A stretch of DNA of 64,000 nt from Actinokineospora sp. NBRC 105648 (GTDB taxonomy: Bacteria > Actinomycetota > Actinomycetes > Mycobacteriales > Pseudonocardiaceae): the NCBI RefSeq assembly GCF_030269645.1, contig NZ_BSTR01000013.1, positions 1 to 64,000 on the forward strand. Reading direction: 5' to 3'. The translations under genes and the position numbers were made by a program. Positions 1 to 8,084 of the stretch are shown in pieces; positions within the stretch are counted from its first letter, which is position 1; the number at the start of each line of letters is the position of its first letter. The notes under the pieces are model-generated. The model was not told where the DNA came from. It searched no databases and was given only the letters and a program-made list of their open reading frames with translations.

Positions 1-108
1 AGAGTGCCGCTAAACTTGCCGTGGGTGGGGATGCCCTTACCCTGCCCTTTTCTCTCCACCGCGGTGCTCTAGGGGCCCCACACGAAGCGAGTTCACTAGA
101 TCGAGCCC
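1..108 (+). repeat. Structured palindromic element, type A (cut by window edge)
   Basis: This is the right-hand part of a ~140 bp palindromic element also present at 52136 and 59370. The 3' outer arm (about 77-108, reading CCCCACACGAAGCGAGTTC and onward) and the inner stem strand GCGGTGCTCT are visible; the 5' outer arm lies left of the window. The asymmetric TAGGGGCC bulge seen in every family member is at about 70-77. With element B at 207-346 and a ~98 bp spacer it forms a composite repeat that extends to about 395 and recurs at 59370-59789. Confidence 0.8.
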
Positions 109-206
109 CCTATCTTTTCCTCGGGCAGCCCAAGCGATGAGCCGCCGAAAGGTCGACCGTAGGTCCACATGCGACACACCTCACGAGCTACCCGAGTAAA
201 GCGGAG

Positions 207-346
207 GCTCGATCGGGTGGAATGCCTTCGCGCGGGGCCCCTAGAGCACCGCGGTGGGGAAAAAGCGTGGGGTGAAGGGCATCCCCACCACACGGCAAGT
301 TTAGCGGTACTCCTCCCCCACACGAAGGCATTCCACCCGATCGAGC
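207..346 (-). repeat. Structured palindromic element, type B
   Basis: Outer arms 211-226 and 327-342 are perfect 16-bp reverse complements and continue inward through CTTCG/CGAAG and runs of G/C. An inner stem pairs GAGCACCGC with GCGGTACTC (one G-U-type pair). Compared with the copy at 59606, two arm positions have changed together with their partners, so the stem itself seems conserved. The element is inverted relative to the type A element at 1-108. It lies 145 bp downstream of the stop of the minus-strand amidase gene at 492. The spacer 109-206 and tail 347-395 are also shared with the second composite copy. Confidence 0.85.
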
Positions 347-397
347 ACTGGCGTAGCGGGTGTTGCGTACCAGCGCGCTCAGCTTTAGAGATTGAAG

Positions 398-447
398 GGC
401 AAAGGACGAAGAGCGAAGGACGAAGAGCGAAGGACGAAGAGCGGGGT
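398..447. repeat. Short tandem repeat, 14-bp unit
   Basis: About three consecutive copies of a unit close to GAAGGACGAAGAGC follow the composite palindromic repeat. The stretch between this array and the gene stop at 492 contains further short G-rich repeats built on GGTCGGG. No coding potential is apparent. Confidence 0.7.
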
Positions 448-491
448 GCGCGGTCGGGGTCAGGTCGGGGCACTGGTTGGGTTAGGTCGGG

Positions 492-1508
492 TTAGATGTT
501 GCCGCGTTCGTTGAGGTATTGGAATGCGGTCTCGCGTAGCCTGGTGTGGATGCCGTCATAAGCGGGTGTCTTGACAATGCCCTTCGGCACCTTCGCCAGC
601 ATCGTGTAGGTGGTGTCGACAACGTTCCCCGCCGGTGCGAGTCCGGCCTGGCTCACCAGTTGGTAGGCGTCCAGTGCGTCCAGGTTCAGCAGCTCCGATG
701 TCCAGCCGACCAGGTCGTGCTGGCTCACCCGGAAGGCGTCCTCCAGGGGACGGGCCGATCCCGTTGACATCAGGTAGTCGTCGTTCTCCAAGCGTGGCCA
801 CGCCGGGCCGCCGCCCTTGATCAGGTCGACCACGATCACGGTGGACATCGCGGCCTCGACCGCTGTTCCGCAGACCTCGCCCTCGCCCTGCCTGCAGTGG
901 CCGTCGCCCAGGGAGATCAGGGCTCCGGGGACGTTCACGCCGAAGTACGCCGTCGTTCCGGCGCGCATCTCCGGGGTGTCCATGTTGCCGCCGTGCGCGC
1001 CCGGGGTGATGCTCATGATCACCTCGTGCGCGGCCGGGGCGACGCCCACGGTGCCGTGCATGGGGTCCAGGGGTAGTTCGACCGAGAAGTCGCTGGAGCG
1101 GGCCTGGAATCGGCAGGTGCCGCGCGTGGTGTCCACCTCGTACAACCAGACCCGTTCCGGCAGTGCCTCGTGCAGCATCGCCGTGGTGTGCGTGGCGGTC
1201 AGGGCGCCGAAGTGCGGGAAGGTGGTCGACACCGCCCAGTCGCGGACCGGGCGGATGTCGACGAAGTGCACGGCCACGGTGTCCCCCGGTTCGGCGCCGA
1301 CCACCGCGATCGGGCCGGAAACCGGGTTCAGGTAGGGGAACTGGCAGACCTGGCTGGGCAAGTCGCCGATCCCCCGCACCGCGCCGCCGAAGCAGTCCTC
1401 TGTGGACAGCTCGACCACGGTGCCCGGCCGCACGGTGAGGACCGGTTCCCGGCCGCCGAAGACGAAGTTCGGCTCGCCCGGGGGCAGGGCCACGACCTCG
1501 ATGCTCAC
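492..1508 (-). CDS. Acetamidase/formamidase family protein
   Basis: Cytosolic amidase of the FmdA/AmdA family, which hydrolyses formamide or short aliphatic amides to ammonia and the acid. The 338-residue product carries the family blocks PMHGTVGVAP (about residue 144), GAHGGNMDTPEM (about 167) and the hallmark GDGHCRQGEGEVCG (about 197). Length fits the shorter bacterial branch of the family. The GTG start at 1508 overlaps the stop of the upstream permease gene (GTGA), so the two are translationally coupled. The open frame continues upstream through the permease gene, but that part is an out-of-frame shadow. The permease and the AmiC-like gene further upstream suggest an amide uptake and use operon. 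The exact substrate cannot be told from sequence. Confidence 0.88.
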   Translation of the reverse strand: MSIEVVALPPGEPNFVFGGREPVLTVRPGTVVELSTEDCFGGAVRGIGDLPSQVCQFPYLNPVSGPIAVVGAEPGDTVAVHFVDIRPVRDWAVSTTFPHFGALTATHTTAMLHEALPERVWLYEVDTTRGTCRFQARSSDFSVELPLDPMHGTVGVAPAAHEVIMSITPGAHGGNMDTPEMRAGTTAYFGVNVPGALISLGDGHCRQGEGEVCGTAVEAAMSTVIVVDLIKGGGPAWPRLENDDYLMSTGSARPLEDAFRVSQHDLVGWTSELLNLDALDAYQLVSQAGLAPAGNVVDTTYTMLAKVPKGIVKTPAYDGIHTRLRETAFQYLNERGNI

Positions 1509-2899
1509 TTGTCCTCCTGCGGTTCGCCGCCGATGCCCGCCAGTTCCGGTTTGCGGCCCGCCGCGAGCAGGCCGCCGAGGATGATCACGCCGATGCCCAG
1601 CCAGATGAAGCCGGTGGTCTGCGCGGCGACCTTCGCGTTGACCACCACGTAGGCCAGGATCGCGAACCCGATGGCGGGCGCGATCAGGTGCGCCCACCAG
1701 TTCCGGCTGCGGTTGCGCACGACGTAGTGCACGACCACGGACACGTGCAGCACCAGGAACGCCGTCATGGCACCGAAGTTCACCAGCGAGCTGAGCAGCG
1801 TGATCCCGTCGTCTCGGGACTGCATGTACAGACCCAGGGCCAGCGACACCCCGGCCACCAGCAGGGTCGCGTTGACCGGGATGCGCCGGGTCGGGTGGAT
1901 CTTGGCCAGGAACCCGGGGAGCTGGCGGTCGCGGGCCATCGCGTAGAGCAGCCTGCTGGTGGCGGCCTGGGCGACCAGGGAGTTGGCGAAGCCCCAGGAC
2001 ACCGCCGTGGCCGCCGCCGTCAGCACGGCCAGCCAACCGCCGCCCGCGACCCGGGCCGCGTCGTAGAAGGCGGTCCCGCCGGAGTCGCCGTTGGCGATCA
2101 GGCCCGCCGGGTCGGGTACCAGCAGTGCCGCGACCCAGGTCTGCACGATGAACAGCACGCCGGTGACCAGCAGCGCGGCCACCATCGAGCGGCCGATCGC
2201 CTTGGCCGAGTCGCGGTTCTCCTCGGCCAAGGTGGAGATGCCGTCGAAGCCCAGGAAGCTGAGCACCGCGATCGACACCGCGCCGAACACCAGGCCCCAG
2301 GAGAACGTGGCGCTGTCGAACACCGGCTTGAAGCTGAAGCCGTGGCCCTTGCCCTGCACAAGGGCCACGACGCCGATCACCAGGAAGATCGCCAGGATGA
2401 CCAGCTGGGCCACCAGCATCACCCGGTTGACCTTGGCGGTCATCTCGATCCCCAGGTAGTTCACCGCGGTGTTGAGCACCACGAAGATCACCAGCCAGAG
2501 CCACACCGACACGGCGGGCACCAGCGAGTTCATCGCGATGCCCGCGATCAGGTACAGCAGGCTGGGCACGAGCACGTAGTCGAGCAGGATCATCCAGCCC
2601 GCCAGGAAGCCGACCGGCGCGCCGATGCCGCGGCCGGCGTAGGTGTAGACCGAGCCGGCGATCGGGAACGCCTTGGACATCTGCGCGTAGGACCAGGCGG
2701 TGAACAGCATGGCGACCATGCCGATGGCGTAGGCGAGCGCGATCATGCCGCCGGAACCCTGGAACACGCTGCCGAAGATGCCGAACGGCGCGATCGGCAC
2801 CATGAAGATCAACCCGTAGACCAGCAGGTCCCGGAACCCGAGCGAGCGCCGCAGCTCCTGCTTGTACCCGTACCGCGCGAGCTCCGCGTCCTCGCTCAT
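1505..2899 (-). CDS. APC superfamily amino acid/amide permease
   Basis: Integral membrane transporter of the amino acid-polyamine-organocation family, 464 residues with about twelve hydrophobic segments. The N-terminal YGYKQELRRSLG followed by a glycine-rich first helix is typical of bacterial APC permeases of the putrescine/ethanolamine type. The ATG start at 2899 has a strong AGGAGG site 4-5 nt upstream. It is the first gene of a two-gene unit with the amidase, overlapping it by 4 bp. The context suggests import of an amide, amine or amino acid that the amidase then uses. Substrate specificity is not readable from the sequence. Confidence 0.88.
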   Translation of the reverse strand: MSEDAELARYGYKQELRRSLGFRDLLVYGLIFMVPIAPFGIFGSVFQGSGGMIALAYAIGMVAMLFTAWSYAQMSKAFPIAGSVYTYAGRGIGAPVGFLAGWMILLDYVLVPSLLYLIAGIAMNSLVPAVSVWLWLVIFVVLNTAVNYLGIEMTAKVNRVMLVAQLVILAIFLVIGVVALVQGKGHGFSFKPVFDSATFSWGLVFGAVSIAVLSFLGFDGISTLAEENRDSAKAIGRSMVAALLVTGVLFIVQTWVAALLVPDPAGLIANGDSGGTAFYDAARVAGGGWLAVLTAAATAVSWGFANSLVAQAATSRLLYAMARDRQLPGFLAKIHPTRRIPVNATLLVAGVSLALGLYMQSRDDGITLLSSLVNFGAMTAFLVLHVSVVVHYVVRNRSRNWWAHLIAPAIGFAILAYVVVNAKVAAQTTGFIWLGIGVIILGGLLAAGRKPELAGIGGEPQEDK

Positions 2900-2940
2900 G
2901 CGTCCTCCTGGCCGTGTCGTCGTCCGCGCAGCGTAGGCCC

Positions 2941-2976
2941 GATCCTTCCATTTGAAAAGATTCCGTCTGGAAGATC
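2941..2976. promoter_or_regulatory. Imperfect inverted repeat upstream of permease-amidase genes
   Basis: GATCCTTCCA (2941-2950) and TGGAAGATC (2968-2976) form an inverted repeat with one extra base in the left arm, centred about 60 bp upstream of the permease start. It sits in an AT-richer stretch, unusual for this window, and is a plausible operator for the divergent MarR regulator or another local repressor. Function is inferred. Confidence 0.4.
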
Positions 2977-3005
2977 TTTACCCGCCGGACACCGCCCCGC
3001 CACGC

Positions 3006-4121
3006 TCACAGCTGCGTGATGACCGTGAGGTCGAGCCCGTCCGCGCGCGCCAGGAAACCGCCCGCGCGCGGTGGGCCCAGCGGAGCTGCCGACCACGCGC
3101 CGCGGTCGGTGGTGGCCAGCAGGCCCGCGGTGGCGATCTGGGCACCCGCGGCGTGCAGACCACCGGAGGCGGCCAGCGCCGCGACCAAGTGGACCCCGTC
3201 GTAGCAACCTTCGGCGTACGCGTCGAGCACCGGCGCGCGCCCGCCAAAGAGCGCGCGGTGCCGTTCGGCCAGGGCGATCCGGCGCTCGTCACCCTGGCCC
3301 GCGAACGAGCGCATCGCCGCGTACAGCTCGCCGGTGTCGTCGCCGCCCGCCGCCAGCAGGCCGTTCTCCTCCAATGAACCCGAGAGCCGCACGACCCGCG
3401 AGGCCAGCGGGGACGCCGCGAACGCGCGGTTGAACTTCGCCAGGTCGCGGCCCACCAGGCTGAGCAGGATGGCGTCCACCCGCACCCGGGTGAGCGCGCC
3501 GACGATCTCGTCGGCGTCGGTGCCGGGCCCGGGGAACGGCACCAGCCGCTCGGAGACCACCTCGGCGCCGAGCGCGTGCACGATCCCGGTCGCGACCCGG
3601 TGCACCGCGCGCGGCCAGATGTAGTCGCTGCCGACCAGGGCCCAGCGGCGCAGCCTGCGCCGGGCGACCAGCCAGCGCAGCGCGGGCGCGAGCTGCCGGG
3701 CCGGGCTGTCGCCGAGCAGCACCACCCCGGGGCGGCGCGACCCGCCCTCGTGCGGCGGGGTGAACACGTACGGCACCCGTCCGCCGAGCGCGACCTCCAA
3801 CGACCGGTGCACATCGCTGGTGTGGAACCCGACGAACGCGTCGACCAGGCCCGCTAGCCCGGCGGCGTCCCCGGCGACCACCGCGGGATCACGACCGGCG
3901 TCGACCAGCACGAGCTGCACCTGGCGACCCGCCACCCCACCCGCGGTGTTGAGCTCGGTGGCCGCCAGGGACGCGGCGCCCAGACCCGACGGACCGGTCA
4001 GCCCGAGCGCGCCGGACAGCGGGAGCAGCAGGCCGATCCGCAGCGCGCCCGGGTCCGGACCGGCCACGGCGACCTCGACGCGGTCCCGCAGCACCGCGCG
4101 CACGACCGCAGACGAGTCCAT
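3006..4121 (-). CDS. AmiC-like periplasmic-binding-fold protein without signal peptide
   Basis: 371-residue type I periplasmic binding fold (Peripla_BP_5/6, AmiC-UrtA-LivJ family). The body starts ALRIGLLLPLSGALGLTGPS, the usual first strand and glycine loop of these proteins, and the inter-lobe features follow. No secretory signal or lipobox precedes it: the first ~25 residues are charged and polar. That matches AmiC, the cytosolic amide sensor of the Pseudomonas aeruginosa amidase operon, better than an ABC-transporter binding protein. The ATG at 4121 was chosen because it leaves a 48 bp divergent promoter to the MarR gene. Its position upstream of a permease and an amidase supports a role in amide sensing, which is inferred. 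No ABC permease genes are adjacent. Confidence 0.75.
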   Translation of the reverse strand: MDSSAVVRAVLRDRVEVAVAGPDPGALRIGLLLPLSGALGLTGPSGLGAASLAATELNTAGGVAGRQVQLVLVDAGRDPAVVAGDAAGLAGLVDAFVGFHTSDVHRSLEVALGGRVPYVFTPPHEGGSRRPGVVLLGDSPARQLAPALRWLVARRRLRRWALVGSDYIWPRAVHRVATGIVHALGAEVVSERLVPFPGPGTDADEIVGALTRVRVDAILLSLVGRDLAKFNRAFAASPLASRVVRLSGSLEENGLLAAGGDDTGELYAAMRSFAGQGDERRIALAERHRALFGGRAPVLDAYAEGCYDGVHLVAALAASGGLHAAGAQIATAGLLATTDRGAWSAAPLGPPRAGGFLARADGLDLTVITQL

Positions 4122-4169
4122 GACCGGACAGTATGCTCGCGGGACACCCACCCCGGCGGAAGGCGCGTC

Positions 4170-4601
4170 ATGGCTGATCAGCGCGGCACCACGGTGCCGG
4201 ACCTGGTCGATCTGCTGACCCGCGCGCAGCGGGCACTGGCCCGCGACCTGGGCACGGTGTTCGAGGAGGAGGGCACCACGGTCGACCAGTGGCGCGTGCT
4301 GCGCGAGCTGGCGGTGCGCGAGCGGGCGATGGGCGAGCTGGCGGGCGCGCTGGAGATCCCGCACCCCACCCTCACCCGGTTGGTGGACACCCTGGTGGAC
4401 TCGGCACTGCTCTACCGGTCACAGTCCGAAGAGGACCGCAGGCGGGTCTCGGTGCACGTCTCCGACCTCGGCCTGGCCAAGCTCGACCGGCTGGAGGCAT
4501 TGGCCGCCGCGCACGAGCGCAAGCTCACCGCGGCGCTGCGCCCGGAGACCGTCGCCGACCTGTCCGGCCTGCTCCGGTCACTGCAGGCCCAGGACTCCTG
4601 A
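4170..4601 (+). CDS. MarR family transcriptional regulator
   Basis: 143-residue winged-helix DNA-binding protein. The recognition region GELAGALEIPHPTLTRLVDTL and the basic wing EEDRRRVSVHVSDLGL (about residues 87-102) are typical of MarR regulators, flanked by dimerisation helices. It is transcribed divergently from the AmiC-like gene with only 48 bp between the starts, so it probably controls that promoter and perhaps the permease-amidase unit. The ligand is unknown; an amide or acid is a reasonable guess from context. Confidence 0.9.
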   Translation: MADQRGTTVPDLVDLLTRAQRALARDLGTVFEEEGTTVDQWRVLRELAVRERAMGELAGALEIPHPTLTRLVDTLVDSALLYRSQSEEDRRRVSVHVSDLGLAKLDRLEALAAAHERKLTAALRPETVADLSGLLRSLQAQDS

Positions 4602-4638
4602 CCAGCGGGAGCCCGGACCGAACAGGGCGTTCAGACGG

Positions 4639-4767
4639 TCAGAGGCCGATGGTGTTCTGCTGCAAGGGATCATCACTCGCGGCGGGGGTCATCGAGGCGG
4701 GCTCGAGGCGCTGCAGGCCCATGGCGCCGATCATCAGCATGAACGGCACTGCCAGTCCGATCCACAT
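4639..4767 (-). CDS. Small single-pass membrane protein (42 aa)
   Basis: A short reading frame with an ATG at 4767 and AGGGA about 10 nt upstream. The predicted peptide begins MWIGLAVPFMLMIGAMGLQ, a hydrophobic membrane segment of about 18 residues, followed by an arginine and a soluble acidic/polar tail ending in QQNTIGL. N-out or N-in topology cannot be decided. It lies between the MarR gene (convergent) and the Clp-N gene (upstream on the same strand, 178 bp away). Function is unknown. Evidence is the ribosome-binding site and the clean membrane segment plus tail layout; conservation was not tested. Confidence 0.6.
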   Translation of the reverse strand: MWIGLAVPFMLMIGAMGLQRLEPASMTPAASDDPLQQNTIGL

Positions 4768-4945
4768 AGGACGGTCCCTTCCCGGTCGCCGACTCGCTTC
4801 ACCCGACAGATACCCCCTCCCCCGGTCGGTTACACCAACCGGACGAACGGTGTGCGCTGCGTCACGAACCCGGACCGGGCACCGCGTGCCCCGGAGCCGC
4901 CCCAGCCGACGAGATCACCCGTACGTTCGCCCAGTTCGGAGCGGG

Positions 4946-5650
4946 TCAGCCGGTGTGCTCCGCACGTGCCTCCAGCCGTGCCACCCGCGCCACCAGCGGG
5001 GCGAGTTCCTTGCGCACCACCGCGGTGAGCGCCGCCGCGGGATCGCCGGCCTGGGCGCGCAGGTGCACGTACCCCGCCAGGGCCGCCACCACCGCCGCCC
5101 GCACCGCCTTGAGGTCGGCGCCCGCCGCCCGCAGGGCCGCGCCCCCGGCGCCGTCGGGCTCGGCGAGCAGGCCGATCAGCAGGTGCTCGCAGCCGACGTA
5201 GTTGTGCCCCAGCGACACCGCCTCGGTGACCGCGAGCTCCAGCGCGCCCGCCGCGCCAGTCGAGAACCGGTCGGCCGGGCCGTCCCCGGCGGGCAGCGCG
5301 ACGACCACGGCGGGCGGGTCGACAGCCACCGCGCGCAGCACGTGCAGCGCCAGGTTCGTGCCCTCGGCCAGCATCCCGTGCAGCAGGTGCTCGGTGCCGA
5401 CCTCGGCGGCGCCGTCGGCGCGCGCCCGCTCGATCGCCAGCCGCAGCACCGCGCGGGTGCGCTCGGTGAACTGGGCCAGCCCGGCCGTCGGGTCGGCGAC
5501 CGCGAGGTCGCCCAGCACCGTCGCGCGGATCGCGGTCACCCGCTTGACCGACTGCTCCAGTGCCCGCTGGCACACCGCCGACACCGGCACGCCCGCCGCC
5601 CGGACCGCCTCGGCCAGCTCGTCCGGCAGGTACACGTTGATCTTCGGCAT
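4946..5650 (-). CDS. Ribbon-helix-helix/Clp-N repeat protein
   Basis: 234 residues. The N-terminal ~40 residues (MPKINVYLPDELAEAVRAAG and the following helix) look like a ribbon-helix-helix DNA-binding module of the CcdA/Arc type. Two Clp_N (ClpA/C N-domain) repeats follow, at about residues 65-125 and 130-200; each contains the hallmark EHLL (GTEHLLHGML and GCEHLLIGLL). There is no AAA+ domain, so it is not a ClpC chaperone. The start at 5650 is preceded by GAAAGGGG, 5-6 nt away. A perfect inverted repeat just upstream suggests autoregulation. The Clp-N domains may bind degradation substrates or a ClpC partner; this is inference. Confidence 0.8.
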   Translation of the reverse strand: MPKINVYLPDELAEAVRAAGVPVSAVCQRALEQSVKRVTAIRATVLGDLAVADPTAGLAQFTERTRAVLRLAIERARADGAAEVGTEHLLHGMLAEGTNLALHVLRAVAVDPPAVVVALPAGDGPADRFSTGAAGALELAVTEAVSLGHNYVGCEHLLIGLLAEPDGAGGAALRAAGADLKAVRAAVVAALAGYVHLRAQAGDPAAALTAVVRKELAPLVARVARLEARAEHTG

Positions 5651-5677
5651 GGTCGCCCCTTTCGCTACCCCCATAGA

Positions 5678-5695
5678 TAACCCCACAAGGGGTTA
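5678..5695. promoter_or_regulatory. Candidate operator of the RHH/Clp-N gene
   Basis: TAACCCC and GGGGTTA form a perfect 7-bp inverted repeat with a 4-nt spacer, 28 bp upstream of the start at 5650. Short palindromes at this position are usual for self-repressing ribbon-helix-helix proteins. A possible -10 element (TATCTA) follows on the minus strand. Confidence 0.55.
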
Positions 5696-5704
5696 CATGT
5701 CAAA

Positions 5705-5733
5705 GGGCCCGCACCGGAAACCGGTGCGGGCCC
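5705..5733 (-). terminator. Hairpin terminator of alkaline phosphatase gene
   Basis: Perfect 13-bp stem (GGGCCCGCACCGG pairing with CCGGTGCGGGCCC) and a 3-nt loop, starting 19 bp after the phosphatase stop and followed on the minus strand by TTT. It separates the phosphatase from the Clp-N gene promoter. Confidence 0.85.
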
Positions 5734-5751
5734 CTGTGACCAGCGGGGTGA

Positions 5752-7152
5752 TCAGCCGCCGAGGGTGTGGAACAGATCGGTGTGGTCGTGGGTGCCCAGC
5801 ACCGCGAGCGAGCCCGGGCCGATGGCCCAGACCGGGACGACCGCGCCGGTGTGCTGCTGGCTCGGCGCCGTGGCGGCCGGGGCGGCACCCGGGCCGCCGT
5901 AGCCGGCGGTGCCGTAGGTCAGCGTCAGGGTGGCGCCGTCCTTGGTGGTCAGGTTGGTCGAGTAGCCGGTGGGCAGGCCGTTGCCCGAGGCGTCCTCGGA
6001 GACGATCTGGCTGGTGTGCGCGTGGTCGGCGCTGACCACGACCAGGGTGTTGGGGTGGCTGCGCTGGTAGTCCAGCGCGACACCGATCGCCTTGTCGAAC
6101 GCGACGGTCTCGCCGACCTGGCCGCAGGCGTTGGTGGCGTGGTCCTGCTTGTCGATCGAGGCACCCTCGACCTGCAGGAAGAAGCCGCGCCGGTTCTCCA
6201 GCAGGCTGATCGCCTTGCTGGTCATGTCGGCCAGGCTCGGCTCGTTGGCCGGGCGCTGGTTCTCCACGCACGGCGCGGGGGCGTTGCCCTTGCCGAGCGC
6301 CGCGGCCGGGCCGCTCCACTCGACGGCCATGTTGCTCGCGTTGAACAGGCCGAGCACCGGCTTGTCCGCCTTCTTCACCGCGGCGAGGCCCGCGGCGTCG
6401 GTGACGTACTGGAAGCCCTTGGCCTGCGCGGCCTGCGCGACGGTCTTGCCCGCGTCCGGACCACCGGTGACGGTCTGGTCGTAGCGGCCGCGGCCGCCAC
6501 CGAGCAGGACGTCGATCTTGTGGTCGACCTGCTGCTCGGCGATCGAGCCCAGGCCGCCCACGGCCTTGGTCTCCTTGGCGCAGGCGGCCATGTTGGCCGG
6601 GCCCTGGCAGCCGCGCAGCGAGATGTGCGAGGACAGCACGGCCGGGGTGGCGTCGGTGATCTCGGCGGTGGAGACGTCGCCGACCTTCAGGCCGCGCTTC
6701 TGGGCCTTCTCCAGGACGGTCTCGTAGTTCTCGCCGGGCACGTCGATCGCGGTGCTCGGGCCCTGCGAGATCCGCTCGTCGATGGTCTTGCGGCCGGTCG
6801 CCCACATGGTGCCGGTGGAGGCCGAGTCCGGGTCGTAGTCGGGCAGGTACGGCGCCGCCGCGGCGGGCTTGACCGACCAGGTGGTGTCGAAACCGGTGAG
6901 CGCGAGCCGGTCGACGTTGAGCTTGTTGTGCACGCCCTGGTAGTAGCGGGCGGCGGTGATTTCCTGCGTGCCCATGCCATCGCCGATGAGGTAGATGACA
7001 TTCGTCGGGTGCCGGTCGACAAGCGCCTGCACAATGGCGCGCTCGGTGGCGCCGGAACCGTTGAAAGAACCGTCCGCGGACGCGGTACCCGCGCCGACCG
7101 CGGCGGTGAGGGCGGCCACACCGGCGACGGCGACAATCACCTGTCGTTTCAT
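5752..7152 (-). CDS. phoA: Secreted alkaline phosphatase (PhoA type)
   Basis: 466-residue exported phosphomonoesterase that releases phosphate from organic esters. Signal peptide at residues 1-26 with an A-S-A cleavage site. Metal-binding Asp58 lies in LIGDGMG; the nucleophile Ser110 lies in DPDSASTGTMWATG; further metal ligands are in EGASIDKQDHA, SADHAHTSQ and QQHTGAVVPVWA. All key PhoA-family residues are present and the length is normal. The ATG at 7152 has AAAGG about 8 nt upstream. It is a single-gene unit ending in the hairpin at 5705. PhoP control would be expected for the family, but I could not identify a convincing PHO box in the 356 bp upstream. Confidence 0.93.
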   Translation of the reverse strand: MKRQVIVAVAGVAALTAAVGAGTASADGSFNGSGATERAIVQALVDRHPTNVIYLIGDGMGTQEITAARYYQGVHNKLNVDRLALTGFDTTWSVKPAAAAPYLPDYDPDSASTGTMWATGRKTIDERISQGPSTAIDVPGENYETVLEKAQKRGLKVGDVSTAEITDATPAVLSSHISLRGCQGPANMAACAKETKAVGGLGSIAEQQVDHKIDVLLGGGRGRYDQTVTGGPDAGKTVAQAAQAKGFQYVTDAAGLAAVKKADKPVLGLFNASNMAVEWSGPAAALGKGNAPAPCVENQRPANEPSLADMTSKAISLLENRRGFFLQVEGASIDKQDHATNACGQVGETVAFDKAIGVALDYQRSHPNTLVVVSADHAHTSQIVSEDASGNGLPTGYSTNLTTKDGATLTLTYGTAGYGGPGAAPAATAPSQQHTGAVVPVWAIGPGSLAVLGTHDHTDLFHTLGG

Positions 7153-7508
7153 TTATTGACCTTTCGCCTAACGAGGAGACTCGGGCGCACGGTAATCCCC
7201 GTTCACAGACGGCGGGTGTCCATTCGCCGTCCAGGCGATGACACTCCGCCCGGGGCAATGCGACACAACCGGCAATTCAGGTCAACGCACGGCGCAAACC
7301 GGACAAGCCGTCGGACCTCAGTCTTCCGGGTGACCACTGATCGGGCGGCGGTGCACGGGCAGTAGATCGACAACCCCGGCACACGAGCGCGTTTCCGCCA
7401 CACGATCGGGTGGCATGGAAATCGCTACCCGGTTTCGGTCCGTATGGTGAATCCGCAGCGCGCCCGGACCCAGCGCCGATGCAGGCGCACGTTCGAAGGA
7501 CTCACGTC
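7153..7508. other. Divergent promoter region, no gene seen
   Basis: 356 bp between the phosphatase and the surface-protein operon, which are divergent, so it should hold at least two promoters. A single GTTCAC half-site occurs near 7200, but no repeated PHO-box array was found. No structured RNA or plausible short gene was recognised. Confidence 0.6.
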
Positions 7509-8069
7509 ATGACTTCAATTTCGGACTCGCCAAACCGTTCCCGGAACCGTGCCACCGGCAGGCGCGGGCTGCTCGTGACCGCCGCCGCCGTGGTCGCCGC
7601 GACCGCCACCGCGGGCGTCGCCGCCGCGGCCCCCGGGCAGACCGACACCGACGACACCATCGCCAAGGTCGTGGTCACCTCGGCGATCACCCTGACGAAC
7701 CTGACCCCGGACTTCACCCTCACCGGGCTGCCGGGCGCCACCGTGGCGCAGAGCGGCATCGTCACCTTCACGGTCACCACCAACAACCTGGCGGGCTACG
7801 CGGTCACCGTGCAGAGCCGCACCCCGGCGCTCGCGCCGACGGCGTCGGGCAACACCGACTCGATCCCGATCAGCGCGCTGTCGGTGCGCGAGACCGGCAC
7901 CACCCCGTACACCCCGCTGAGCAACACCGCCCCGGTGACCGTGCACAGCCAGTCGACCCGCTCGGCGCCGACCGGCGACAACCTGAGCAACGACTACCAG
8001 GTCGTGATCCCGTTCGTGAACGAGGACACCTACACCACGACCCTGGACTACGTCGCGACGACGCTCTGA
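7509..8069 (+). CDS. Small secreted protein sharing the C-terminal domain of the giant surface protein
   Basis: 186 residues. The N terminus has GRRGLLV followed by an Ala/Val-rich segment and an A-A-A-A-P cleavage region, a Sec signal (possibly Tat). The mature part (about residues 58-186) is one beta-rich domain starting ITLTNLTPDFTLTGLPGA and ending YTTTLDYVATTL. This domain is clearly homologous to residues ~3750-3873 of the 3,873-residue protein two genes downstream: blocks LTPDFTLTGLPG/LTPEFTLTGLPG, ALSVRETG/RLSVRETG and SNDYQVVIP/SNDYRVEIP align without large gaps. GAAGGA lies 9 nt before the ATG. It is the first gene of a four-gene operon. The domain recalls WxL-type and other C-terminal beta-sandwich modules, but no family is certain. 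Confidence 0.8.
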   Translation: MTSISDSPNRSRNRATGRRGLLVTAAAVVAATATAGVAAAAPGQTDTDDTIAKVVVTSAITLTNLTPDFTLTGLPGATVAQSGIVTFTVTTNNLAGYAVTVQSRTPALAPTASGNTDSIPISALSVRETGTTPYTPLSNTAPVTVHSQSTRSAPTGDNLSNDYQVVIPFVNEDTYTTTLDYVATTL

Positions 8070-8084
8070 ACCGCTGACACGCCC

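Noticed and set aside
1509-2951. Amidase reading frame extended to 2951 as one 819-residue protein
   Set aside because: The extension overlaps the intact permease gene out of frame and reads as Arg/Gly-rich nonsense; a GTG with a GTGA overlap at 1508 explains the true start.
7195-7240. PHO box upstream of the alkaline phosphatase
   Set aside because: Only one GTTCAC half-site with poorly matching 11-nt neighbours, and on the strand facing the other gene; not enough for a call.
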